From: Oleidesulfovibrio sp964593925
GTDB lineage: Bacteria > Desulfobacterota > Desulfovibrionia > Desulfovibrionales > Desulfovibrionaceae
Assembly (NCBI GenBank): GCA_964593925.1
Contig: CAZQKM010000009.1
Location: forward strand, 26,127-90,126
DNA: 64,000 nt
Direction: 5' to 3'
Shown piece after piece: positions 17,704 to 25,937 of this stretch; position 1 is the stretch's first letter; the number at the start of each line of letters is the position of its first letter. The notes under the pieces are model-generated. The model saw only the letters and a list, made by a program, of their open reading frames with translations. It did no database searches and was not told the DNA's origin. The translations under genes were made by a program, and so were the position numbers.

Positions 17704-18738
17704 TTATGCCATTCTCAGCGGCCGGCCTGCCTGCTTGTCTGTAGAGGTATCAGGCGTAGCCTGCAAGCCCAGGCGTCTGAGAGCAGAGTTCATGATTTCA
17801 CCGATGAGCTGCTCATAGCGGATACCAGCCTTGTAGCACATGATGGGAAGATCAGAACTGACCGGGTGCAGGCCTGCCAGAGGATTCACCTCGATAAAGT
17901 TGGGTATACCGGCAGCATCAAAGCGTATGTCCATGCGGCCACCATCACGGCAGCCGAGAGCGCGCCACGCTTCCAACGCAACGGTTTTAGCTTTTTCTGC
18001 CTCGTCATCATCGGCAAGGCGGTACTGTATTCTATTTAGATACTCTGCTTTGTTCACGTATCCGTATACATCAGATTCCGCAGTCGGAGCAAAGATCACT
18101 TCCAGAGCTCCCAACGCCTTGGCGTCGGCACCTGTGCCCACAATACCTATTGTCAGTTCACGGCCGGCGAGGAATGTCTCAACCAGCACAGGCTGGTTGT
18201 GGCGAGTAATAAGACGCTCACATGCTGCCGTAAGCTCTTCAATATTCTGTACTTTGGACGCTGCGCTCACGCCGATGCCGGTGCCTTCTGCAACAGGTTT
18301 GACAAACAGTGGATAAGGCAGATCGATGGAGGCTACCTGTGAAAGGCGCTCAATCACGACAAAGTCCGCAGTGGGAATGCCTTTGTCACGCACCACGTGC
18401 TTGGTAACACCTTTGTGCAGACACAAGCCCAAGGTCATGGCATCTGAAAACACATAGGGAATTTTATAGTAGTCTAGCAGTGCAGGAACCTGGCTTTCAC
18501 GCCCGAAGCCGTGCAGCCCTTCTGCAATGTTGAACACGATATCCCACCTTTGGTCCTGTAGCAGGGCCGAAGCCAGCATGGGCAGAGCGCCGATGCGCAT
18601 GGTTTTGTATCCTTGGGCTTGCAAAGCAGATTCAATGCCTTCAATTGTTGCAGGGCTGTCGAATTCTGCTGCTTCTTCTTCAGAGTACCCTAAGGCAATG
18701 TAGTCGTCTTTTAGGTCGTATGTGATGCCTACAAGCAC
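17704..18738 (-). CDS. D-alanine-D-alanine-ligase-like ATP-grasp enzyme (first of two)
   Basis: 344 residues using a GTG start at 18,738, picked because GGAG lies seven bases upstream and it gives the usual short beta strand (VGITYDLKDDY); an ATG 16 codons earlier overlaps kamA by 58 bases. Visible features: WDIVFNIAEGLHGFGRESQVPALLDYYKIPYVFSDAMTLGLCLHK, the ATP-binding LPYPLFVKPVAEGTGIGVS loop, and the Mg site MDIRFDAAGIPNFIEVNPLAGLHP. It overlaps the kamA-like gene by 10 bases. It differs from the neighbouring ligase, so the two probably add different substrates. Confidence 0.85.
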   Translation of the reverse strand: MLVGITYDLKDDYIALGYSEEEAAEFDSPATIEGIESALQAQGYKTMRIGALPMLASALLQDQRWDIVFNIAEGLHGFGRESQVPALLDYYKIPYVFSDAMTLGLCLHKGVTKHVVRDKGIPTADFVVIERLSQVASIDLPYPLFVKPVAEGTGIGVSAASKVQNIEELTAACERLITRHNQPVLVETFLAGRELTIGIVGTGADAKALGALEVIFAPTAESDVYGYVNKAEYLNRIQYRLADDDEAEKAKTVALEAWRALGCRDGGRMDIRFDAAGIPNFIEVNPLAGLHPVSSDLPIMCYKAGIRYEQLIGEIMNSALRRLGLQATPDTSTDKQAGRPLRMA

Positions 18739-20069
18739 AGCTCTTCTCCATTGGTGCAATAAGTGCTGTGTATACCTGATTCGCAAGTTACAGTCAGTGG
18801 TGCTGCGGGATCATAGGAACGATACAGCCCCCCTTCGTAATTTCGCAGTACGAGATCTTCTCCATCATAGCCCTGAACATAGTCGGGCATGAGCGGAATT
18901 TTGCCACCGCCACCAGGGGCATCCACAACATACATTGGAATAGCATAGCCGGAAGTAAAGCCGCGCATACCGCGGATGATATCCACGCCCTTATAGATAG
19001 AAGTACGGAAATGAGCCGTACCCTGCACCGGATCGCAATGGTAAAGGTAGTAGGGACGGACACGGGTTTTCAACAGGCCGTGCATGAGGCGTGTCATCGT
19101 AGGCACATCATCATTGATGCCTTTGAGCAATACCGTCTGGCTGCCCAGCGGAATGCCTGCATCTGCCAGGCGGCCAAGAGCCTGAACAGATTCAGGGGTG
19201 ATCTCTGCTGGGTGTATGCAGTGGATGCTCATAAACAGCGGGTGGTACCGGCGCAGCATACGCACCAACGCGAGAGTAATGCGTTGCGGCATTACCATTG
19301 GGGCTTTGGTTCCTATGCGGATGAACTCCAGATGCGGGATGCGATGCAGCTGCGACAACAGGTGGTTAAGCGCAGCATCCGACATGGTCAGTGGATCTCC
19401 ACCGGAAATGAGCACATCACGGATTTCTGGATGATTTTCAATGTATTCGATTGCTGCAGGCCAGCGTTTACGCACAGTATTTGTGGAACACGGTTTGCCC
19501 ACACGGCGTGAGCGGGTACAGTACCGGCAATAAGCAGCGCAGGTATCTGTAGCAAGAAACAGTACTCTATCAGGGTAGCGATGAACAAGACCCGGCACGG
19601 GGCTGTGGCTGTCTTCGCCAAGGGGGTCTGCGGATTCACCGGTGTTTAGCGCCCATTCGGAAACCGTGGGAACCATGGTGCGACGCAACGGGTCAGCTGG
19701 ATTCTGCGGATCAAACTGCGCTGCGTAATAGGGGGTAATGCCCAGTGGTAAGGCCGCAAGACCTGTTCCTGCACCAATTTCTTCTTCAGAAAGTGACAGC
19801 ATGGTTCCCAGCGTATCAAGTGAAGTGATGCGGTTGGCGTACTGCCACCGCCAGTCCGACCAGGTTTTCTGGCAGACGTCAGGGTAAAAGCGTTTGCGGA
19901 ACGCATCTGAGCGGCAACTCAGAGCAAAAGTGGTAGTAGAAAGGCCGCTCAGTGAAATCGGATGTGAGTTGAACAGATCAATGCTCTGTATAGGGGATTC
20001 TGAATGAAGTCCCACAAGGGAGGGAGGCTCCGCAGGGGCCTGCTCTGTTGCTGTGTTGCTGATAGCCAC
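18729..20069 (-). CDS. Lysine 2,3-aminomutase-like radical SAM enzyme
   Basis: 446 residues. Radical SAM cluster cysteines C177, C181, C184 (CAAYCRYC), SAM motif SGGDPL (222-227), and the PLP lysine K390 in DAPGGGGK. Aspartates D346 (YHCDP) and D383 (YVVDAP) occupy the positions that bind the side-chain amino group of lysine in the clostridial enzyme; glutamate 2,3-aminomutase has Lys and Asn there. So L-lysine, or a related diamino acid, is the predicted substrate and beta-lysine the product. First gene behind a sigma-54 promoter, overlapping the ligase gene. Too long, and too like true aminomutases, for the EF-P enzyme EpmB. Confidence 0.88.
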   Translation of the reverse strand: MAISNTATEQAPAEPPSLVGLHSESPIQSIDLFNSHPISLSGLSTTTFALSCRSDAFRKRFYPDVCQKTWSDWRWQYANRITSLDTLGTMLSLSEEEIGAGTGLAALPLGITPYYAAQFDPQNPADPLRRTMVPTVSEWALNTGESADPLGEDSHSPVPGLVHRYPDRVLFLATDTCAAYCRYCTRSRRVGKPCSTNTVRKRWPAAIEYIENHPEIRDVLISGGDPLTMSDAALNHLLSQLHRIPHLEFIRIGTKAPMVMPQRITLALVRMLRRYHPLFMSIHCIHPAEITPESVQALGRLADAGIPLGSQTVLLKGINDDVPTMTRLMHGLLKTRVRPYYLYHCDPVQGTAHFRTSIYKGVDIIRGMRGFTSGYAIPMYVVDAPGGGGKIPLMPDYVQGYDGEDLVLRNYEGGLYRSYDPAAPLTVTCESGIHSTYCTNGEELCL

Positions 20070-20149
20070 GATTAACTCCGATTCTAAAGTAAAAGTGATA
20101 ATTTTCGCCCGTTATCAGGTGGGATGCAGGGCGGAATGAAGCTACCTAA

Positions 20150-20165
20150 AGCAACGTATGTGCCA
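20150..20165 (-). promoter_or_regulatory. Sigma-54 promoter of the aminomutase/ATP-grasp operon
   Basis: On the minus strand TGGCACATACGTTGCT fits the sigma-54 consensus with a single mismatch; GG and GC are ten bases apart. Expected start of transcription is near 20,138, about 70 bases before the kamA-like ATG. The next gene upstream on the same strand encodes a sigma-54 activator with an intact GAFTGA loop. Confidence 0.8.
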
Positions 20166-20219
20166 ATATCTTAATGGACTGTATTAAATGGAAATATTGT
20201 TATACCAGAATTTTTATAC

Positions 20220-20236
20220 CGGAACATAAAGTTCCG
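20220..20236. promoter_or_regulatory. Upstream activator dyad 1 (CGGAA, 7 bases, TTCCG)
   Basis: Perfect inverted repeat CGGAA/TTCCG with an AT-rich 7-base spacer, centred about 90 bases upstream of the predicted sigma-54 start. The same architecture recurs at 20,337-20,355. Position and pairing fit an enhancer site for the adjacent activator; this is inference from layout. Confidence 0.6.
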
Positions 20237-20317
20237 ATTACAGAGGCATTTATGGAAAAAAGCAGCCTGTAATGCGCTTATACAGCAGAAAAGGTGGGAG
20301 TGCTGGCATAGAATGAT

Positions 20318-20345
20318 AAGTTCCGCTTTGTATCCTGCGGAACTT
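20318..20345. repeat. Nine-base inverted repeat after the activator gene
   Basis: AAGTTCCGC (318-326) and GCGGAACTT (337-345) pair perfectly around a ten-base loop, just past the activator stop codon and sharing its right arm with dyad 2. No T-run follows on the minus strand, so it is a weak terminator at best; it may be an additional regulator half-site. Confidence 0.5.
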
Positions 20346-20355
20346 TATATTCCGC
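20337..20355. promoter_or_regulatory. Upstream activator dyad 2 (GCGGAA, 7 bases, TTCCGC)
   Basis: Six-base perfect arms with a 7-base AT-rich spacer, overlapping the stop codon of the activator gene and lying about 210 bases upstream of the predicted sigma-54 start. Same core (CGGAA-N7-TTCCG) as dyad 1. Confidence 0.55.
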
Positions 20356-21682
20356 TTTTGTGCTTTTTGTAGCGGGCCTTGTCGATGTCATAGCGGGAAA
20401 GCAGTTTACGCAGCTGACGGGTGGTTATGCCTGCACGCTCTGCCGTAAGGTTTATTCTACCTTTGCATTCTGCAAGCAGCTCTTCGATATAGCGGCGTTG
20501 GGCCTGCTCTTTTGCCTGATTGCGTACTTCTGCAAGCGGTAGCGAAAGATCCAGCGAGACGTTGGTAAGGGGGGCTCCGCCGGAAAAAAGATCCTGCGGG
20601 AAGTTGTCGGGCGAAAGCATGTGCGAAGTTTCCAGAATGTATGCCCGCTCCATTAGATTTTCCAATTCGCGGATGTTTCCTGGCCATGCATAACGCTGAA
20701 ACGCTTCCAGAACATCAGGGTGGATACCATGAATTTTTTTTAATTGTTGCTGGCGAAGGCGTTGCAGAAATGCCTCTGCCAGCAGTGGGATGTCTTCGCG
20801 CCGTTCACGAAGGGCAGGTACCTTGACAGGAAAAACATTAAGGCGGAACAGCAGGTCTGCTCGGAATTCACCCTTGCGTACCAGCTCTTCCAAGTCAACG
20901 TTACTGGCGGCAACAATGCGGGCTTCCATGGGAATGTCGTTGACATCACCTACGCGCTGAAACACCTTGTCCTGCAGGACCTGTAATAGGCGAACCTGAG
21001 TGGAAAGCGAGATGGTGCCGATTTCATCAAGAAATATTGTGCCCTTGGAGGCAACTTCAAATCTGCCGGATTTGCGTTTGCTGGCGCCGGTAAACGCACC
21101 TTTTTCATGACCAAAGAGCTCACTTTCCACCAGTGTTTCAGGAATGGCACCGCAATGGACACCTATGAAAGGCCCCTTGGCACGGTTGCTCTGGGCGTGA
21201 ATGAGTTTTGCCAAAACACCTTTGCCGGTGCCGGTTTCGCCATAGAGCAGTACTGTGGAGTCTGTGGCAGCAACCCTACAGACTTTATCAAAAATTGTCT
21301 GCATGGCTGGACTTTTTATTTGCTGCAGCGGGACGCGAATTTTTCCACTATCCGCAGAGCGCAGGTATTCAAGTTCTGTCTGCATCATGCGTGATTCGCG
21401 CAGGCTTTCCAGCACATAGGCAGCTTCTTCGGTTGAAACAGGATATGTTAGGTAATTGTCTGCCCCGGCCCGGACAGACTTGACAGCCTCGCGGATATTA
21501 TCTTGTTTTGCCAGTACGATGACCTCAAGGTTTGGTGCAATGGTCCACAGCGCACGGAGCGCTGTGCGGATGGTATCAATGCTGCGTACCGGTGAACGAT
21601 CAATCCATGAAACATCTACAAAGAGCACGTCGGGAATGCGACGAGCCAGTGCGGTCTGCAGGTCTTCAGGGTAGCAAACCAT
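20345..21682 (-). CDS. Sigma-54-dependent transcriptional activator with a degenerate receiver domain
   Basis: 445 residues from the first ATG. Residues 1-100 resemble a response-regulator receiver lacking its first strand; D23 sits at the phosphorylation position but the usual KP of strand five reads YP. The AAA+ domain (about 120-345) has Walker A GETGTGKG (148-155), the sigma-54 loop GAFTGA (195-200) and IFLDEIG; a Fis-type helix-turn-helix ends the protein (TAERAGITTRQLRKLLSRY). The reading frame stays open 39 codons upstream and encodes a plausible first receiver strand (QYYLVATD), yet has no ATG, GTG or TTG. Likely activates the downstream aminomutase operon. Confidence 0.9.
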   Translation of the reverse strand: MVCYPEDLQTALARRIPDVLFVDVSWIDRSPVRSIDTIRTALRALWTIAPNLEVIVLAKQDNIREAVKSVRAGADNYLTYPVSTEEAAYVLESLRESRMMQTELEYLRSADSGKIRVPLQQIKSPAMQTIFDKVCRVAATDSTVLLYGETGTGKGVLAKLIHAQSNRAKGPFIGVHCGAIPETLVESELFGHEKGAFTGASKRKSGRFEVASKGTIFLDEIGTISLSTQVRLLQVLQDKVFQRVGDVNDIPMEARIVAASNVDLEELVRKGEFRADLLFRLNVFPVKVPALRERREDIPLLAEAFLQRLRQQQLKKIHGIHPDVLEAFQRYAWPGNIRELENLMERAYILETSHMLSPDNFPQDLFSGGAPLTNVSLDLSLPLAEVRNQAKEQAQRRYIEELLAECKGRINLTAERAGITTRQLRKLLSRYDIDKARYKKHKSGI

Positions 21683-22161
21683 GGCCAGCTCTGCTTGAGT
21701 GGAAAAGCTGCGGCTGATGGCTTTGGCGGCAGGTTGGTTATCTGTGGCAACAAGATAGTACTGCCTACAGCGTGTCTCAGGTGTAAGCGATGTTATAAAT
21801 TATATCTTGAAATCAGACAGGTGGCCTACCCATTCAATGCGTTTTTTACTGTGGATTGGCAAGTGATATTTGAACAATATCCTCCGCTGTTCACAGAATA
21901 AATTTTAGGGTATTGGAAAAGTTTTTCATGGCCTGTAGGGCCTGGGTTGTACTATTATACCTGCGGAGCATTCCGCCTGGAAGGACTCAGAACCCCGCTC
22001 TCTTTGATGTATTCCTTTCATATTTCCTTAATGTGCCAAACTCTATGGATAAGCGTGTGGGGCGAGGGCAGTTATTCTTTTGGCTCCAGAAACGCGAAAG
22101 CCGCACAATGCGTGGCTGTTTTGTAAGGTTTTTGATGAGGCGGGCTGTTTGGGGGGGCTTT
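21683..22161. other. Intergenic region between activator and GntR genes
   Basis: About 480 bases. Nearest the activator, 39 in-frame codons (to a TAA near 21,799-21,801) look like the missing N-terminus of its receiver domain. A TATAAT sequence on the minus strand lies across that TAA, but its -35 region is poor. The remainder shows no gene with a ribosome site and no strong terminator. Confidence 0.5.
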
Positions 22162-22851
22162 TTATCTACGACCCAAGCGAGGTGCTTGTTCCTTGGAACG
22201 TATATGGGCTATTACGAAATCCTTACCGTTGGGGATATAGCCATCTACCCACCTTTTTGCGCCTTCTACGTCGCCCGCAAGTATCATTTCTGTCATCCGA
22301 CGATGGTTGGCGACTTCTTTTTGGGTATCATCCCGGTCGTTTTCGATACAGGCGATGATGACCTGCAAGGTCTGCATCAGGCTTTCTTCCAGCTCCGCGA
22401 GCTTTAGGCTCCCGGTTAATCCCACAAGGGATTTGTGATAGTTGATATGCGCATTGGCAATCACCACCGGGTCGTCCTGGTTTGCGACGGCTTCATAGGC
22501 AGAAGTACTCTTTTTCAGTGCGTGCAATAGGTGTTCGGGAGCTGAGGGGATGCATTCACAGGCCTTGATTTCCAAGATGTGGCGGGTCAAAAAAATGTCG
22601 TCTATTTCATTGAGATTCAATTTTCGAACCGATGCCCCCTTGTTCGGCAAATGCACCACAAGCTCTTCTGCCGATAGGATGCGCAGGGCTTCCCGTATTG
22701 ACCCACGAGAAACGCCAAGAGAGCGGGAGAGCGCAACTTCTTTAAGTTGATCCTCAGGCAGAAAGGCTCCCTTGAAAATGGCACGCCGCAGTGTTTCGGC
22801 TATTTTTTCAACGCCGCTCACCTCAATTTTTTTCGTCAGATTGGTTTGCAT
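22162..22851 (-). CDS. GntR family transcriptional regulator (FadR/FCD type)
   Basis: 229 residues: N-terminal winged helix-turn-helix (IAETLRRAIFKGAFLPEDQLKEVALSRSLGVSRGSIREALRILSAEELV) and a helical FCD ligand domain with the metal-binding pattern (D/N-x3-H about 137, later histidines in ANHRRMTEMI). Last gene of the transporter/AroM/amidohydrolase operon, 6 bases after the amidohydrolase. Two FCD-type operator palindromes upstream of the operon at 27,672-27,697 make autoregulation likely. Confidence 0.9.
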   Translation of the reverse strand: MQTNLTKKIEVSGVEKIAETLRRAIFKGAFLPEDQLKEVALSRSLGVSRGSIREALRILSAEELVVHLPNKGASVRKLNLNEIDDIFLTRHILEIKACECIPSAPEHLLHALKKSTSAYEAVANQDDPVVIANAHINYHKSLVGLTGSLKLAELEESLMQTLQVIIACIENDRDDTQKEVANHRRMTEMILAGDVEGAKRWVDGYIPNGKDFVIAHIRSKEQAPRLGRR

Positions 22852-22857
22852 AATGGG

Positions 22858-24111
22858 CTACCTTGCTGCTTGCCAAACAACGTTCCCCTGAGAAATTGTC
22901 GCTTCCAGCAGAGGGGCACCGATAGCTGTTCCCAGTTGATTGGGGTGCTCGCAGTTGAAAATAGTCACATCACCACGTTTACCCACATCCAATGAGCCCC
23001 GATCTTGGTTTTTACCCAGCGCGTATGCGGCATTCAAGGTTGCGCCAACAATGGCCTGCGCCGGTGTAAATCGAAACCAGGAACACGCCGCTGCCATGGT
23101 CAACGGCAAAGAAGTGGCTTGAAAAGACGAGCAATAATCGGTGGCCACAGCCACGGGCACGTTGTTTTCCATGAATAGCCGCCCGTTGGCTTTTCTAGTA
23201 TCAAGGTAGAACTGTTCGGCTATAGGCAGCAGCACGGCAACGGTTTGTGTAGCTCCTACGGCCTTGATTTCGGCATCTGGGGTGTAGGTCAGATGATCCG
23301 CGGAGAGTGCGTTTCCCTCAACAGCAGTACGCCAGCCAAGCGAGTCGGAAGAGGCATCGGCATGCACACGCACAGGTAACCCCAGGGAGTGGGAATATTC
23401 AATAAGTTCCTTTGCCTGCTCCATGGAAAAATCACCATGCTCACAAGAAAGGTCCTGCGATTCCGCAATGCCCTGCTCAAGTACCGCCGGAAGCATCTCG
23501 TTCTTGACGCTTGCCACAAACTCTTGGGTGCTGCGACCGTCCTGAGGGGCGATGTGGGCGCCAAGAAAGGTAAAAACGATATCCATCCAGGTTTGTTTGG
23601 AAGCCTCTTTGAGCAAGCGTAAGAGGCGCAGTTCTCCATTCTTATCCAATCCGTAGCCGGATTTCACTTCAAGCGTAGTCACACCGCCAGCCGCAATCTG
23701 CGTAAAGGCCCACACAGCTTGGTTCACGAGAGCTTCGTCGCTGGCCCTGCGGGTGTTCTCAATGGTGGACCAGATGCCGCCGCCTTCTTTTCTGATTTCT
23801 TTGCCGCTGGCTCCTTCGAGCCTTCGAACGTATTCCCAGTGGCGGTTGCCGGCAAAAATAGGGTGAGAATGGCATTCCACCAGTCCTGGCAGGACGGTTT
23901 TGTCCGTGGCGTCCAACATGGGGGCACCTTTGGGAAAATCATGCAAAACATGACTGGTCGGCCCCACGGCAACGATCTTGCCCTCTCGAATAGCCACGGC
24001 TCCATCGGGGATGATGTTCAACTCGCTCTGGGCTTTTCCCGCTCGTGGTTGGTTGTCGTCAGAGACACAGACCAGATTTTTTGCATGCACTATGGTAAGA
24101 TTACCGTTCAT
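22858..24111 (-). CDS. Imidazolonepropionase-like amidohydrolase (HutI family)
   Basis: 417 residues. Family blocks: GLVECHSHPIFAGNRHWEYVRRLEGASGKEI, GGGIWSTIENTR, VTTLEVKSGYGLD, a metal HxH near residue 81, and VAVATDYCSSFQATSLPLTMAAACSWFRFTPAQAI. HutI opens 4-imidazolone-5-propionate to formiminoglutamate in histidine breakdown. The usual NPG after the catalytic D is replaced (DYCSSF), and no hutH or hutU is present, so the substrate may be a related cyclic amide taken up by the linked ABC transporter. In an operon with an AroM-like gene and GntR. Confidence 0.8.
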   Translation of the reverse strand: MNGNLTIVHAKNLVCVSDDNQPRAGKAQSELNIIPDGAVAIREGKIVAVGPTSHVLHDFPKGAPMLDATDKTVLPGLVECHSHPIFAGNRHWEYVRRLEGASGKEIRKEGGGIWSTIENTRRASDEALVNQAVWAFTQIAAGGVTTLEVKSGYGLDKNGELRLLRLLKEASKQTWMDIVFTFLGAHIAPQDGRSTQEFVASVKNEMLPAVLEQGIAESQDLSCEHGDFSMEQAKELIEYSHSLGLPVRVHADASSDSLGWRTAVEGNALSADHLTYTPDAEIKAVGATQTVAVLLPIAEQFYLDTRKANGRLFMENNVPVAVATDYCSSFQATSLPLTMAAACSWFRFTPAQAIVGATLNAAYALGKNQDRGSLDVGKRGDVTIFNCEHPNQLGTAIGAPLLEATISQGNVVWQAAR

Positions 24112-24145
24112 TTTACCCTCTGCTTATCCAACTGGAATGGCGGAT

Positions 24146-24826
24146 TCATACGAGCTCCTGAAGAACTCGGGCCGTGATGCTGGTGGCATTTAATGTTATA
24201 ATTCCCGACACGCTACGTACCAATTGACGCTGTTCTTCCGTGAAGCCCATATCGTCCAGCAAAATATAGTCTGCCCCAGAGGCTTTTGCCATGCGTGCCG
24301 CCTCAGCGAGGCGCTTTTTTCCCTCATATGGCGAAGAAGCCGCTGTCGACACCCGGGCAGAGTAAGGCTGCCACTGGGCCGGAGCCGCGGCCATATCCGA
24401 TTCTGGCCCGATGATACACAGGTGCGCGTGGCGGGCCACTGCTGCGACAACGCAACGAATAAACGTAATGGGTTCTATGAGCTGAGGCACGGCTTGCTTC
24501 AGGGCTGGAAACTCGCCAGAACAAAGAAGAAAAAAAGTATCGCACTGGGCTTCAAGTTCTCGGGCTGCGCTAATCAGGCGCGGGAGCAAATGCCTTTTGG
24601 CGACACATACTCCCTTGGGGGCTCCCTCCATTAACACGCACGTCTCTATACTGGGTTCTCCAGCAACGGGCGCAAGGCTTTCAATGGATTTCCAGGTCAA
24701 TCCGTCAAGTCCGCCCCGTTGTACAAACTGCACTTTATCGCCCAGAATACCACGCAGAGAAGGTTCCACATCCGTGCGGGGCGATTGCCCGAGGGTCAGT
24801 ATGCCAAGCGTAAATGTATCTTTCAT
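24146..24826 (-). CDS. AroM family protein
   Basis: 226 residues from the ATG at 24,826 (MKDTFTLGILTLGQSPRTD), the conserved AroM N-terminus; a frame extension upstream to 24,934 is not family-like. Later conserved parts: FFLLCSGEFPALKQ, IIGPESDM, ADYILLDDMGF. AroM proteins are thought to share the Asp/Glu racemase fold, and their function is unknown. Sits between the binding-protein gene and the HutI-like gene, which suggests a role in catabolism of the imported compound, possibly racemisation or ring handling. Confidence 0.8.
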   Translation of the reverse strand: MKDTFTLGILTLGQSPRTDVEPSLRGILGDKVQFVQRGGLDGLTWKSIESLAPVAGEPSIETCVLMEGAPKGVCVAKRHLLPRLISAARELEAQCDTFFLLCSGEFPALKQAVPQLIEPITFIRCVVAAVARHAHLCIIGPESDMAAAPAQWQPYSARVSTAASSPYEGKKRLAEAARMAKASGADYILLDDMGFTEEQRQLVRSVSGIITLNATSITARVLQELV

Positions 24827-24914
24827 ATGTATCTGCCAGGGGAAGAGTCCTGTTTCCAGAAAGTGAGAAGCCACCCCCAAACAAGAGCGGCTCCTCCATA
24901 TAATTCCACGAAAC

Positions 24915-25763
24915 CTACTTGACAGCTTGGCCATTGATCAGCGGTCGAGGCAGAGCACCGGACTCGGCACCCCACTTTTTCATGATCGCTGCATAGGTAC
25001 CATCGGCAAAGATTTTTTGCAGGGCAGCGTACACCGCGTCACGCAACTGCACATTGTCTTTGCTAAAGGCGATGCCGTAAGGATTGGCCTCAAGCAACGG
25101 GCCAACCGCAACAAAAGCCTCTTTCTGCTGCACATTGGCCCAACCCAAAGCCTCGGGGCTCAGGGCAGAAGCCTGAGCACGGCCTTGCAGCATCTGCATG
25201 CGGGCAGAAGCCGCAGAATCGACGGCCATGATGTTGATGCCCATCTTGCCCTTAGAGACCAGGTTATTCTCGTTCCACTTCTGCATGGTGGTCAGGTAGT
25301 CTGTTGCAGCAGAGACAGCCAGCGTCTTTCCGTCCAGAGCTGTAAGGTCGGTGATCTCATTGGCAAGGGCTTTTGTGGTGAAACACTGGGTTCCGGAGTT
25401 GAAGTAGTCAATGAAATCAAGGGACTCACGGCGTACAGCGCTATCGGACATACCAGAAATGACCATGTCAACACGCTTGGTGTGGATGGAGTTGATCAAC
25501 TGGTCGAACTGCTGGTCATCAAACTGAATTTTGACGCCCAATTCTTTGCCTATGGCCTCAGCCAACTCCACGTCGATACCGATCAGGGTATCGGTGCCGG
25601 GCTCCTTGAATTCCATGGGCGGAAAGATACCGTTGATGCCGACAATGATTTTTCCACTTTTTTTGATGGTATCAGGCAGCAGGGTATGGCTTTTGGAGGC
25701 AAAAGCCGTTCCAGCCAGGCTCAGGGCAATCAAGCACAAGGCTATGGGTATAATTTTTTTCAA
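24915..25763 (-). CDS. Polar amino-acid ABC transporter, periplasmic binding protein
   Basis: 282 residues from a TTG start at 25,763 with AAGGAGAG just upstream; this puts a clean signal peptide first (KKIIPIALCLIALSLAGTAFA) while the longer ATG frame puts it internally. Mature protein is SBP_bac_3 type: GKIIVGINGIFPPMEFKEP, LIGIDVELAEAIGKELG, DMVISGMSDSAVRRESLDFIDYF, PYGIAFSKDN. Belongs with the ATPase and permease just upstream in the operon. Ligand unknown; linked catabolic genes hint at an imidazole- or hydantoin-like amino acid. Confidence 0.92.
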   Translation of the reverse strand: MKKIIPIALCLIALSLAGTAFASKSHTLLPDTIKKSGKIIVGINGIFPPMEFKEPGTDTLIGIDVELAEAIGKELGVKIQFDDQQFDQLINSIHTKRVDMVISGMSDSAVRRESLDFIDYFNSGTQCFTTKALANEITDLTALDGKTLAVSAATDYLTTMQKWNENNLVSKGKMGINIMAVDSAASARMQMLQGRAQASALSPEALGWANVQQKEAFVAVGPLLEANPYGIAFSKDNVQLRDAVYAALQKIFADGTYAAIMKKWGAESGALPRPLINGQAVK

Positions 25764-25937
25764 AACTCTCTCCTTGCAATATGTTGGATTGAATGGGTTA
25801 CTGTTCATACGCAATACGGCACAAGGTATAGGGCAGAGCGAGGGCCTTTTCCCATCTTTCCCGCCGCGAGGTATGATCTTTTCGCAAAGACTTGATTTCG
25901 TATCAGCTGCGCTCAGCACAACGTGTGTAGAATAGGA

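Noticed and set aside
16625..18738. ATP-grasp pair as cell-wall Ddl enzymes
   Set aside because: No mur, fts or vancomycin-type genes nearby, and the pair is coupled to an aminomutase operon.
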